From positions 1,922,001-1,986,000 of the forward strand of contig OZ255837.1 in the NCBI GenBank assembly GCA_965277745.1: a stretch of DNA of 64,000 bases, in the 5' to 3' direction. Both the position numbers and the translations under genes were made by a program. Below the pieces are notes generated by a model. It saw only the letters and a program-made list of their open reading frames with translations, made no database searches and was not told the DNA's origin. This DNA comes from G965277745 sp965277745. GTDB taxonomy: Bacteria > Pseudomonadota > Gammaproteobacteria > Cardiobacteriales > Cardiobacteriaceae. Within the stretch, counting starts at the first letter, position 1; each line of letters begins with the position of its first letter. Positions 18,064 to 25,851 of this stretch are shown piece after piece.

Positions 18064-18903
18064 ATCGCGTCGTGGTAACCGGCATGGGCGCCGTGACCTC
18101 TTTCGGGACGACTTGGCGGGCAATAAATAGCCACTCGGATGCTTATTTATCGTAACGCGATTGTGAACATGCCCGAGTGAGTTGTCTATCGCACTCTGGA
18201 AACACGGTTCGCTGCCCCGATTTCCGACTATCGATCGAACCGTAAGCAACTGCGCAGTTTGGGCAGAGTGTCGCAATTTTGCGTGCAGGCGGCAGGCAAT
18301 GCGCTGACCATGGCAGACTCTCCGGGGACGAGAGGATCAGGGAGGGGCGCATAGGTGGCATCCGGTTTTTCCACCGGTTCGATGGACGCTGTCAGCACAA
18401 TGTCCGAAGTGATTCGTCACTATGACATTTCGGAATTCAACGCCAATACCTATATCAAAATGATGCCGCATATCACGGCGGCGAATATCGTGATTTTCTA
18501 TGGCCTGACCAGAAGAGTGATTCCGACTTCTTGTGCCTGTGCTTCGGCGACACAGGCGATCGGCTATGTCAACGGGCACGGTATGGCGACGGAACATGGC
18601 GATATCGCCGAAACGCTTGCTACAGCCGAACTGATGCCGGAGGTGGCGATTTCCACCCAGAAAAGCTATTTCGGTCATACCCTCGGCGCGTGCGGCGCGC
18701 TGGAAACGTCGCTTTCCATTGAGATGATGAGGGAAAGACGTTTCCTGCCGACAATCAATTTACACTTCGTCGATCCCCGTTGTGGCAAGCTCGATTATAT
18801 TCTCGGCGCCGCGCGCGAGATGGAAGTGGAATATACGATGAGTAACAATTTCGCTTTCGGCGGCATCAATGCGTCGCTGATTGTCAAACGCTGGCAAGAT
18901 TAG
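18061..18903 (+). pseudogene. Beta-ketoacyl-ACP synthase (FabF-like) remnant with internal deletion
   Basis: It begins LNRVVVTGMGAVTSFG, the usual ketosynthase start, then breaks. KQLRSLGRVSQFCVQAAG is readable in another frame near 18240. From 18355 the frame runs SGFSTGSMDAVS, the active-site segment TSCACASATQAIGY and then, without the intervening 130 or so residues, YVNGHGMATEHGDI (first active His), FGHTLGACGALE (second His region) and NNFAFGGINASLIVKRW. Several disruptions plus the deletion make it inactive. Gene order with the reductase suggests an aryl polyene-type cluster. Confidence 0.85.
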
Positions 18904-19567
18904 GAAGATCGCCACGTGTCCAATGTAAATCGTCGCAATTGCTGATAATCTTTTGTAAAAAAAGAGGAAAATCCTTCGGTGCGTGGATGATCAGGCGAGC
19001 TTTTCGCCCGACGTGCGCCTCGTTTTGCGGCCAGACCCCCGCGATCAACCAGTTTTTGTTTACCTTCGCGCTGACCCATGCATACGCTTGTTCTTTTTTG
19101 CCGCGCAATTTCCAGTGTGGCGTAAAACAGGCGATGCCGACCGCGCCCATGTCATTCGGGAAACGCAGGTTTTCCGCCTTTATCAAAGATTCTTTCAGAG
19201 TCCACAGACGATAAAAATTCTCCTGCGGATCGGCAAGTCGGACGATGTGGTCGATTTCTTCACTGCTGCCGACCTGCTCGATCAGCGAGCGGTAATCGCG
19301 CCGTTTTTGGTGTTCGAGATCGCTGCCGGGTTTTTCCGCGCCTACCGCGATCAGAGCATGATCGTGTTTGTGGCTGAGGCAGAAAGCCTGTTCGGGAAAT
19401 TGTTCGCGACAGCGTTGCTTGAGCGCCCGCGAATTGCGCCAGGAAGCGCTGACCTCCAAGTCCGGGGTATTTTTCAGTTTTTCTTTGTCATCTAAATCAA
19501 GCTGTTCACGTCGGTAATGCTTTGCGTACGCGGGGGGGGTAAAGAGAAAATGAAAATCCATCATCAT
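18884..19567 (-). CDS. 4'-phosphopantetheinyl transferase, Sfp-type
   Basis: A 227-residue enzyme that would attach phosphopantetheine from CoA to an acyl carrier protein. Family motifs are intact: GSDLEHQKRRD (Mg-binding Asp and Glu) and FYRLWTLKESLIKAE (WxxKExxxK). Length suits the Sfp/HetI group. The frame is uninterrupted although the ketosynthase and reductase next to it are dead; its 3' end overlaps the ketosynthase end by 20 bp on the opposite strand. It could serve fatty-acid ACP or be a survivor of an aryl polyene cluster. Confidence 0.85.
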   Translation of the reverse strand: MMMDFHFLFTPPAYAKHYRREQLDLDDKEKLKNTPDLEVSASWRNSRALKQRCREQFPEQAFCLSHKHDHALIAVGAEKPGSDLEHQKRRDYRSLIEQVGSSEEIDHIVRLADPQENFYRLWTLKESLIKAENLRFPNDMGAVGIACFTPHWKLRGKKEQAYAWVSAKVNKNWLIAGVWPQNEAHVGRKARLIIHAPKDFPLFLQKIISNCDDLHWTRGDLPNLASV

Positions 19568-19617
19568 AAAATGCTAACCTTGGTGAAGAGGTATTTTATC
19601 TTCAACGGAGAGGGCAA

Positions 19618-19980
19618 GTGAAGAAATCACACGTTTGTTCGACGATAGCGCTGGCAATCGGTTGCCGATCAATGGATACTCACAATACTTTCAGTATTGA
19701 CGAAGCACTGCATTCGCTGCAGGCAAAAGGTGTGTTGGATCCCGGCATCGAATTACCTTTCGCCCGCGGCGGCGGAAAAATCCTTCGCAAGGGACTGGTC
19801 AGCAACAAAAAGACCAATGCCGTTGGCAAGTCGGATGAACAATCCTGTATCCGCGCGTTTCTCTGTCGATACCGGTATTTTTCAATGAAGGCGACGGGGA
19901 AATCGTCAAGGCAGGACTCGTCAGCTGGAGAAGTTCGGCTATCCTGCGCAATGAGACGTATTCTCGGATGTCGGGGATAG
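19618..19980 (+). pseudogene. Degraded small secreted protein gene (uncertain)
   Basis: The frame contains FSIDEALHS, then GLVSNKKTNAVGKSDEQSC and RAFL. These resemble a family of about 180-residue secreted proteins of unknown function that share an SNKKTNAFGKSDE-type motif followed by Cys and AFLSA. After RAFL the likeness is lost and continues only partly in another frame, suggesting a frameshift. A short N-terminal stretch CSTIALAIGC could be a signal region. I treat it as a broken gene of unknown role. It precedes speB. Confidence 0.4.
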
Positions 19981-20198
19981 CGTGGGGATGTTATCGCGCT
20001 TTCGCCGCTGCCGTGGAACGCTTCCAGAGGACGGCGAAAAATCATGGGGGGCAAGCAAAATCATCCATCTGCAAAGCTCGGTTGGCGAGACGACCGCCAC
20101 GGTGCCGGGAACTTTTCTGTGCCAGGTCGGCGCGGCGCGAGTCGCCGTTTACCTTTCCGGCGATCTGGCGAGATGAGTTTCCGTTGCAAGGGGGCTCG

Positions 20199-21086
20199 AT
20201 GAGTTCTGTTGCCTCCGGTATTTTTCTCGGTTCGGAAATTGCGCAGGAAAACGCCGAAGATGCCGTGTTTCATGTTCTTCCCGTGCCGTTCGAGAAATCC
20301 GTCAGTTACGGTAAGGGCACCGCTTTGGGTGCACAGGCGATTATCGTCGCTTCCGGGCAACTCGAGACTTTCGATCAGATCGGTGGCGAGCCTTGCCAGC
20401 TCGGTATTCACACCCATCGCGCGGTCGATTGTCGCGGCGAGGTGGCGCAGGTGATCAAGCGTATCCGCGCGGCAACCCGCAAGGTGGCGCAGCAGGGCAA
20501 ATTGCCGTTTGTGCTCGGCGGAGAACACACGGTAAGCTACGGCGCGGTCATGGGCGTGGTCGACGCCTATCGCGATGAAAGGATCGGTGTCGTGCAGTTC
20601 GACGCCCATGGCGATTTACGTGAGCATTACGCGGGCGATGTCTGGAGTCATGCCTGTGTGATGAAACGTCTGGTCGATGAAGGTCTGCCCCTTTTCCAGC
20701 TCGGCGTGCGCGCGATCAGTCGCGAGGAACAGGCGGTGCGTCAGAGGTTTTCGTCGCAGATCGGCTGCCTGGACGCGGTGGAAATTTGTCGCCCGACGCC
20801 GCAGCACCGGTTCGCGTTGCCGCTGCATTTTCCGCGGAAAATTTATGTGACGGTCGATATCGACGTCTTGGATAGCGCGATCATGCCGGCAACCGGCACG
20901 CCAGTGCCCGGCGGCCTGTCGTTCTGGCAGACGGTCGATCTTATCGCGAGCGTGGCGCAAGGGCGGGAAATCGTCGCCATGGATCTCGTCGAATACGCGC
21001 CGATCGATAATTTGCACGCCTATGACTACACAGCGGCGGATCTCGCCTACAAGATGATGGGAATCGCGAGAAGGGCTTCAGCCTGA
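20199..21086 (+). CDS. speB: Agmatinase (ureohydrolase family)
   Basis: A 295-residue binuclear-manganese enzyme that splits agmatine into putrescine and urea. Metal motifs: GGEHTVS (His about 112), FDAHGDL (Asp, His, Asp), SHACVM and DIDVLDSA (two Asp). The specificity-loop Glu lies near the C-terminus in DLVEYAP. The start at 20199 has an aaggggg box 6 bp upstream and gives normal length; the frame extends to 19968 but that part is not conserved. It supplies putrescine to the carboxyspermidine enzymes at 14.0-16.6 kb. Confidence 0.94.
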   Translation: MSSVASGIFLGSEIAQENAEDAVFHVLPVPFEKSVSYGKGTALGAQAIIVASGQLETFDQIGGEPCQLGIHTHRAVDCRGEVAQVIKRIRAATRKVAQQGKLPFVLGGEHTVSYGAVMGVVDAYRDERIGVVQFDAHGDLREHYAGDVWSHACVMKRLVDEGLPLFQLGVRAISREEQAVRQRFSSQIGCLDAVEICRPTPQHRFALPLHFPRKIYVTVDIDVLDSAIMPATGTPVPGGLSFWQTVDLIASVAQGREIVAMDLVEYAPIDNLHAYDYTAADLAYKMMGIARRASA

Positions 21087-21236
21087 GACGAAAAGGCCAG
21101 GCAATATCGATGGAAAAGGCGAAACGGGTGGCAAGCGCAGGGCACTTTCAGAGAGTGTCGTCCCAAGATCACGACTGTTTTAGATATGTTCGACGAGCCG
21201 GAAAACCGGTGGCTGATGGGGTTTGTAGAAATCAAA

Positions 21237-21780
21237 ACTTAATCTGACAGACATTATCAAACAACAACTGTCCGTTGAGTGTTATTGTCAGATAATTCGA
21301 CACTAGGAATTTGTTTTTCTAGCGCCAAATGCTTTGCCTCACGAAATGTCTGCATCGGTGTTTTACCATAACAGTGCTTACCACTATGTGGACGCTGTTC
21401 ATTATATTTACTGATCCAGTGATCAACGTCAACTTGCCGTTCATCTAGCGAACGATAAATCTTCTTACGAAAGACTATATCATAAAATTCATTCGCTATA
21501 TCAATTACCGCACGTTTTACATGGTTAGGAACACGATTCTTCACCACCGGTTTTTTACGGCTGATTTCTCGCAGCGCGTCTTCACCACCATTTTCGTATA
21601 AACGTTTAAAACGATAAAAACTATCTCGGCTGTCGCCCATCGTTTTGCATGCTTGTGACACACTACCCAATTGTTTTGCCAACTCCAAAAGGCCAACTTT
21701 GGGCTTGATTATCTTCATTTCAATATTCGTCATAATCTGACTCCTTTTGACTCGATTTTATCAAAAATGTCAGATTAAGT
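21237..21780 (-). mobile_element. Deletion derivative of an IS481-family element (544 bp)
   Basis: Perfect 13-bp inverted repeats acttaatctgaca occur at 21237-21249 and, as the complement, at 21768-21780. They enclose a transposase gene shortened to about half by an in-frame internal deletion. Full elements of this type are about 1 kb. The termini are intact, so it could be moved in trans. Confidence 0.82.
21257..21733 (-). pseudogene. IS481-family transposase, internally deleted
   Basis: 158 residues instead of about 340. The N-terminal helix-turn-helix part (KVGLLELAKQLGSVSQACKTMG ... ALREISRKKP, residues about 12-62) is joined near residue 85 to the C-terminal tail (FYDIVFRKKIYRSLDERQVD ... 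YNEQRPHSGKHCYGKTPMQTF). The DDE catalytic core between them is gone, yet the frame is open. It cannot transpose by itself; it might act as a DNA-binding competitor, which is speculation. Confidence 0.82.
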
Positions 21781-21817
21781 CTCATTCTTTACACTTTTTT
21801 TTTCAGGGGAGGAGTAG

Positions 21818-22150
21818 TCATGAAATGATCACTTTCATAAGCTCTGTGGCTTTGTCAGTGATTTTTTGGGAGGTTTTCTCTATGAATTTGATCTGGCGAT
21901 TGGAAAAATCCAATGATTTCACTTGATGGACGAGAATCACCCCTTTTGTAGATAACCCTTCCGGTAAGACGACTTCCAACTTCATGCCTCTCACCGTACT
22001 GGTGATAGGGGCAACAACAGCAAATCCTGTGTGATCATTGAACACTTTACGAGAGATCACGAACGCAGGGCCGCGCTTCATGATTTCCTTTCCTGCGCTC
22101 GGATCGAAGTCAAGTGAAACAATATCTCCTTTATCCGGTACGTACATCAA
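21818..22150 (-). CDS. MazF/ChpB-type endoribonuclease toxin
   Basis: A 110-residue protein of the PemK/MazF family. MYVPDKGDIVSLDFDPSAGKEIMKRGPAFVISR shows the beta-barrel start and the conserved RGPAFVIS segment. VAPITSTVRG and GVILVHQVKSLDFSNR follow, where family active residues lie. It would cut mRNA at short motifs when unopposed. The start overlaps the stop of the antitoxin gene by an ATGA junction. An ATG codon pair occurs at the start; either may be used. The module appears intact. Confidence 0.9.
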   Translation of the reverse strand: MMYVPDKGDIVSLDFDPSAGKEIMKRGPAFVISRKVFNDHTGFAVVAPITSTVRGMKLEVVLPEGLSTKGVILVHQVKSLDFSNRQIKFIEKTSQKITDKATELMKVIIS

Positions 22151-22404
22151 ATCACTTCTTTACCAATTGGCTTAGCGTCAATCCATTCTCTATCCTGATC
22201 GGTAATGGCAAAGCACTCTTTTGGGCTTTCTGCCAGCAATGATTCCAGTGTTGGCTCTTCCTCGACCGGAGAAAGCACAATTTTGTTATCCTGAATCGAC
22301 AGATTCAGTTTTGAGCCTGTGTGCAGGCCAAGCGTTTTGACTATCGCTTTGGGGATGCTAACGATGTTAGCGCCGCCAGACTGGCGAATTACAATAGCGG
22401 CCAT
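22147..22404 (-). CDS. MazE/ChpS-type antitoxin (AbrB-like)
   Basis: An 85-residue protein with a SpoVT/AbrB DNA-binding fold at the N-terminus (IVIRQSGGANIVSIPKAIVKTLGLHTGSKLNLSI, about 4-37) and an acidic C-terminal tail that should wrap the toxin. It neutralises the downstream toxin and represses its own promoter in related systems. An AT-rich region before the start (22405-22450) includes the near-palindrome tatacttaagtata at 22432-22445, a plausible autoregulatory operator. Confidence 0.9.
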   Translation of the reverse strand: MAAIVIRQSGGANIVSIPKAIVKTLGLHTGSKLNLSIQDNKIVLSPVEEEPTLESLLAESPKECFAITDQDREWIDAKPIGKEVI

Positions 22405-22431
22405 GAGTCAGTTTCCCTCCCTTATTGTGTG

Positions 22432-22445
22432 TTATACTTAAGTAT
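22432..22445. promoter_or_regulatory. Palindrome upstream of the MazEF-like operon, possible operator
   Basis: tatacttaagtata is a perfect 14-bp palindrome about 28 bp before the antitoxin start and overlaps the expected promoter area. AbrB-fold antitoxins often bind such sites. The role is inferred. Confidence 0.45.
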
Positions 22446-22540
22446 AACATAGAGGATGTATTTTACAAAATGGCCGTTACGGCTCAACCAACAGCCTTTC
22501 AACCGCTAAAACGGAGGCACTTTTGAACAAAACAGAGAGC

Positions 22541-23318
22541 TGGTCCCCAAAATTAGGACAGGGTGTTAAGGTGGAGCCGTTATGATTTTGAACGGATTTT
22601 ACATGTCAAAACGTCGAAACTTTTCAGCCGAATTTAAAGCAAAAGTCGCTATGGAGGCGCTCAGTGAAGAGCTGACACTTTCAGAGCTTGCCAGCAAATA
22701 TAACATCCACCCGAACCAGATCAGCCAGTGGAAACGTCAAGCCAAAGAAAACATGGTTGAGATTTTCTCTGGCAAAAAGAAGAAAGAAAAATCGGATCAG
22801 TCAGCGGAAATCCGCGACCTTCACGCCAAGGTCGGTCAGTGGACCATGGAGAACGATTTTTTGTCACGAGCCTTCAGCCACTCTCTCGGGCGCGGCGGAA
22901 GGAAATGATCAGCCCAAGTGGACCTCTGAGCATTACCCGTCAATGCGAATTGTTCAGCATCAGCCCCTCAAGCTGGTATGACGACACCAAAGGCGAAAGC
23001 CCGCTGAACCTGAAGCTCATGCGTCTGATTGACGAACAGTTTTTGGAAACGCCGAGTTATGGCAGTCGTCAAATGGCGCGGCATTTACGTCTTCAGGGCT
23101 ATTGTGTCAGCCGCAAGCGCGTGCGTCGCCTTATGCGTCTCATGGGTTTGCCGGCAATTTATCAGAAGCCAAAAACCACGGTACGTCATCCAGAGCACAA
23201 GATTTATCCCTATTTGCTCAGAGACAAGACGATAGATCGTCCCAATCAGTTCTGGTGCGCCGACATAACCTATATTCCGATGGGGCGTGGATTTTTGTAT
23301 CTGATTGCGATTATTGCT
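22541..23318 (+). mobile_element. IS3-family element, right end missing
   Basis: The left end tggtccccaaaattaggaca resembles the termini of IS3-family elements of the IS51/IS2 type. OrfA and the first part of OrfB follow. OrfB homology stops at about 23316 and is joined directly to the C-terminal coding part of an MntA-type antitoxin. No right inverted repeat is visible, so this is a truncated, immobile copy. Confidence 0.8.
22603..22908 (+). CDS. IS3-family transposase OrfA
   Basis: A 101-residue helix-turn-helix protein starting MSKRRNFSAEFKAKVAMEAL, with LSELASKYNIHPNQISQWKRQ as the recognition helix region and a leucine-rich helix at the end. In full elements OrfA and OrfB are joined by ribosomal frameshift. 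Its stop overlaps the OrfB start (22905-22908). The frame extends 7 codons further upstream but the listed start fits the family. Confidence 0.85.
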   Translation: MSKRRNFSAEFKAKVAMEALSEELTLSELASKYNIHPNQISQWKRQAKENMVEIFSGKKKKEKSDQSAEIRDLHAKVGQWTMENDFLSRAFSHSLGRGGRK

Positions 23319-23333
23319 CGGTGTCGAAGTTGA
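22905..23333 (+). pseudogene. IS3-family transposase OrfB, truncated
   Basis: It begins MISPSGPLSITRQCELFSIS, then has the HTH_21 region (SYGSRQMARHLRLQG ... RLMRLMGLPAIYQKP) and the start of the integrase core with the first catalytic Asp in FWCADITYIPMGRGFLYL. Homology ends after YLIAII, so the second Asp and Glu are missing. The last few residues before the stop at 23333 derive from the adjacent gene in the wrong frame. Confidence 0.88.
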
Positions 23334-23403
23334 TCTTTTGACCCCCGGCGACCTGCCGTTGCATTTCAGAGCCAAAGTGCTCGCGGAAGCACGGCCGATA
23401 TGA
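23320..23403 (+). pseudogene. MntA-type nucleotidyltransferase antitoxin, C-terminal remnant
   Basis: In the frame after the IS3 break the sequence reads VEVDLLTPGDLPLHFRAKVL, then AEARPI and stop. This matches the end of the MNT-domain antitoxins that pair with HepT. The rest of the gene is missing, evidently lost with the IS3 right end. Its stop overlaps the HepT ATG (23400), the normal layout of the pair. Confidence 0.75.
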
Positions 23404-23760
23404 ACGAGAACCGTTTGTCCGATTATCTCGATCACATATATCAGGCAGCGGTCGATGCCCGCAGTTTCGTCGAGGGATCGAGCAAAGATAGTTTCCTGAC
23501 CGACAAACGCACTCAACAGGCCATCATCATGAGCTTCATTATCATCGGTGAGGCCGCCACAAAAGTGATGGATCACTATGGCGATTTCACCCAGGCACAC
23601 CCCGAAATACCATGGCGCAGTATGCGTAACATGCGCAACCGCATGGCTTCATGGTTATTTCGACATCGACCTCGATGTCGTGTGGGAAACGGTACAGGAG
23701 TGGCTACCGGAATTACTCGAACGATGGCATGCGATCAGGAATGACGACAGACTATGCTGA
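23400..23760 (+). pseudogene. HepT-type toxin (HEPN ribonuclease), frameshifted
   Basis: It reads MNENRLSDYLDHIYQAAVDA ... QAIIMSFIIIGEAATKVMDHYG ... IPWRSMRNMRNRMA as in HepT, then leaves frame at about 23648. Removal of one t restores HGYFDIDLDVVWETVQEW to the normal end at 23758-23760. The extra base falls inside the catalytic R-x4-6-H-x-Y motif (RNRMAHGY). The translated product therefore lacks His and Tyr and should be inactive. The cognate antitoxin is also truncated. Confidence 0.88.
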
Positions 23761-24317
23761 TCGGATACGCGCGTGTCTCGACACGAGACCAGAATCTGCA
23801 ATTACAGCGTGCGGCACTGACCGAAGCTGGATGCGCGCGCATTTTTACCGACCAGGTGAGTGGCAGTCGGGCAACGCGTCCGGGCTTGGACAAGGCGCTC
23901 GAAATACTGCGCGAGGGTGATACCCTCGTCGTCTGGAAGTTGGATCGACTGGGCCGCAGCGTTAAGCATCTGGTCGATCTGGTCGGCGCATTGCACCAGC
24001 TTGGTGTTCAATTCAGAAGCGTCACCGACGCGATCGACACCGGCACAGCGTCAGGCAGATTCTTCTTCCATGTCATGGCGAGCTTGGCCGAGATGGAGCG
24101 CGAGTTGACCATTGAGCGCACCCGCGCCGGGCTGGAAGCCGCGCGGCGGCTTGGCCGAAAAGGCGGCCGTAAGCGTAAGATGACCGTCAGCAAAATCGCT
24201 TCGGCGCGGAAATTGCTCGCAGGCGGTGTCCCTCCCCGGGACGTGGCCAAGAATATGGGGGTGTCGATCCCTACGCTGTATCGCTGGATACCCGCTTCAT
24301 CATCTCAAAAGGAATGA
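23754..24317 (+). CDS. Serine recombinase (Tn3-type resolvase/invertase)
   Basis: A 187-residue site-specific recombinase. The catalytic Ser is about residue 9 in GYARVSTRDQN; GDTLVVWKLDRLGRSV holds active-site arginines, and SLAEMERELTIERTRAGLEAAR leads into the E-helix. The C-terminal helix-turn-helix (about 140-180) ends ATLYRW-like (PTLYRWIP). It appears complete. It starts inside the last codons of the HepT frame. Such enzymes resolve plasmid or transposon cointegrates. No res site is assigned. Confidence 0.92.
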   Translation: MLIGYARVSTRDQNLQLQRAALTEAGCARIFTDQVSGSRATRPGLDKALEILREGDTLVVWKLDRLGRSVKHLVDLVGALHQLGVQFRSVTDAIDTGTASGRFFFHVMASLAEMERELTIERTRAGLEAARRLGRKGGRKRKMTVSKIASARKLLAGGVPPRDVAKNMGVSIPTLYRWIPASSSQKE

Positions 24318-24319
24318 AA

Positions 24320-24373
24320 ATTGACATCCTCCCCCACCTGTTTTTGCTTATTTCGGTGGGGGAGGATGTCAAT
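24320..24373. repeat. Perfect 19-bp inverted repeat (large hairpin)
   Basis: attgacatcctcccccacc at 24320-24338 is exactly complementary to 24355-24373, around a 16-nt T-rich loop. It lies just after the resolvase stop. The arm sequence gacatcctcccc is reminiscent of terminal palindromes of IS200/IS605-type elements; a bidirectional terminator is the other possibility, although no T run follows. Confidence 0.85.
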
Positions 24374-24421
24374 CCGCAAATTTTTGTCTCTATATCCAGC
24401 TTGACCTGCATCGTGGTTTAT

Positions 24422-24440
24422 GCGATACATATATCGCATA
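24422..24440. promoter_or_regulatory. Palindromic site upstream of relBE, possible operator
   Basis: Around 24422-24440 the sequence tgcgatacatatatcgca is an imperfect palindrome (tgcgata/tatcgca arms). It is about 23 bp before the relB start. Ribbon-helix-helix antitoxins repress through such sites. The role is inferred from position. Confidence 0.5.
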
Positions 24441-24462
24441 AAATCGTTAGTGAGGTTGCACC

Positions 24463-24690
24463 ATGCCCATATCCATCCGACTCCCGGACGATATTGAAGA
24501 TCGTCTCAACGCCTTGGCAACACGCACAGGGCGCAGCAAGACGTTCTACGTGACCGAGGCGATTGTCGATCACATCGATGACCTTGAAGATCTCTACCTT
24601 GCGGAGCAGCGCCTTTTGGATCTGCGTGCAGGGAAGTCCGACACCGTATCGCTGGACGAACTGATGAAGCGCTATGGTCTGGACGATTAG
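24463..24690 (+). CDS. relB: RelB/RHH-type antitoxin
   Basis: A 75-residue protein with a ribbon-helix-helix start MPISIRLPDDIEDRLNALATRTGRSKTFYVTEAI and an acidic, helical C-terminus (LEDLYLAEQRL ... LDELMKRYGLDD) that should bind the toxin. It matches small antitoxins of RelBE pairs. The toxin start overlaps its last 17 bp. The AT-rich upstream repeat atatatcg (tgcgatacatatatcgcata) may be the operator. Confidence 0.9.
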   Translation: MPISIRLPDDIEDRLNALATRTGRSKTFYVTEAIVDHIDDLEDLYLAEQRLLDLRAGKSDTVSLDELMKRYGLDD

Positions 24691-24943
24691 GTTCGAGCGT
24701 TCGGCCGAGCGTGAGCTATCGAAACTCGATCAGCAGACTGCGCGCCGGATATTGGTCTTCCTTCATGGCCGCGTGGCCGCGCTGGACGATCCGCGTAGCA
24801 TTGGCAAGGCGTTGAAGGGGTCCAGGCTGGGCGCGTTCTGGAAATACCGGGTTGGTGACTACCGCGTCATTGCCAGCATCGAGGACGCGGCGCTTTGCGT
24901 CCTCGTCGTGAGAATCGGGAACCGTCGAGAGGTTTACCGATGA
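24674..24943 (+). CDS. relE: RelE/ParE-family toxin
   Basis: An 89-residue RelE-fold protein: IRFERSAERELSKLDQQTARRI (helix pair), then GKALKGSRLGAFWKYRVGDYRVIASI (the core strand with RVGDYRV signature) and VLVVRIGNRREVYR at the end. RelE toxins cleave mRNA on the ribosome. Both genes look complete, so the pair could be active and help maintain this region. Confidence 0.92.
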   Translation: MVWTIRFERSAERELSKLDQQTARRILVFLHGRVAALDDPRSIGKALKGSRLGAFWKYRVGDYRVIASIEDAALCVLVVRIGNRREVYR

Positions 24944-25116
24944 AGAAGGCAGGAGGGTTGTGAACAGACCTGAATATGCGTGTAGTTGCCTACAGCGTAC
25001 GTGGCTTTAAGCATCAGCTTTCCGCGCTCACTGAACGAACCGTCGCGTTGTTCACGGGATGGAACACCAGAATGGCAAAATAGCGGTTGATTCGATCCGC
25101 AACGCGGATCAGCGGA
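24944..25116. other. Spacer between relBE and the trb genes
   Basis: A 35-codon frame begins at 24976 (MRVVAYSVRGF...). It is too short to assign and may be the start of a lost gene. The remainder shows nothing I can support. Confidence 0.35.
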
Positions 25117-25851
25117 TCAGAAAAACAGGTATCCGGCGTGGCGCATGGGAATGCGGATCAACCAGAGGGTACCGAGGTGCAGCGGATAATAGGCGTAGAA
25201 CACCCAGCGCAAACGCGGTATGGGCAGGTCGAGGCAAGCAGCGATCGGCAGCAGCGGCACCGCCGCCAAGGCCCACAGGTTGCCATTGATGAACCACAAC
25301 GCGGTCAGAGCGAGCAGCGCAAGTCCGGCTGCTGTCCAGGTGGGGCGTTTGCGATACGAGCAGACGGCGAGGCCGAGGATGATGGCCGGCCACCAGTATT
25401 CGACCATGCCGCCGCCGACCAGGAACACCATGGCAGCGGCAAGCAGGTGACCATGACCGCCGCGTTCGAGCAGGTACAGCGTGGCGGTAATGACGAGAAG
25501 CGTGAACATGATGTTAAGCGGCCACCATCCACCGCCAAGGCCGCCCAAGGCGATGAAAGGAACCGAGGCGGCCGCGCCGGACAAGGCCATACGTTTCATC
25601 GTGCGGGGATAGGCTCCGCGCTTGAACAGACCGGGGCGGGCGAGATTGTAAGCGAGGACGAAAACGAAGATCGGCAACGCCAGTCGGCCCAACTCGAACA
25701 GCGCCGGCAGCGTCGCGTTGAACAGGTACTTGTTGACGTGATCGCCGGTCATGATGAGCAGCGCGAGCCACTTCAGCGCCTCTATCGTACCATCGGTCAA
25801 GAGCAGCGGCGGCGGTTTGAGACGTCTGGCCGGCGACGCGGCTTTTGTCAT
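25117..25851 (-). CDS. trbP: TraX/TrbP family membrane protein (pilin acetylation/maturation)
   Basis: A 244-residue integral membrane protein with about seven hydrophobic segments. TDGTIEALKWLALLIMTGDHVNKYLF (residues about 19-44) is the TraX signature. The family acts in pilin N-terminal acetylation in F; its IncP homologue is TrbP. The start overlaps the trbN stop (ATGA at 25848-25851). It is last in a run trbL'-trbM-trbN-trbP that follows IncP Tra2 order. It seems intact. Confidence 0.88.
   Translation of the reverse strand: MTKAASPARRLKPPPLLLTDGTIEALKWLALLIMTGDHVNKYLFNATLPALFELGRLALPIFVFVLAYNLARPGLFKRGAYPRTMKRMALSGAAASVPFIALGGLGGGWWPLNIMFTLLVITATLYLLERGGHGHLLAAAMVFLVGGGMVEYWWPAIILGLAVCSYRKRPTWTAAGLALLALTALWFINGNLWALAAVPLLPIAACLDLPIPRLRWVFYAYYPLHLGTLWLIRIPMRHAGYLFF

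Noticed and set aside
19968..20198. N-terminal extension of agmatinase
   Set aside because: Non-conserved, and a good ribosome site precedes the start at 20199.
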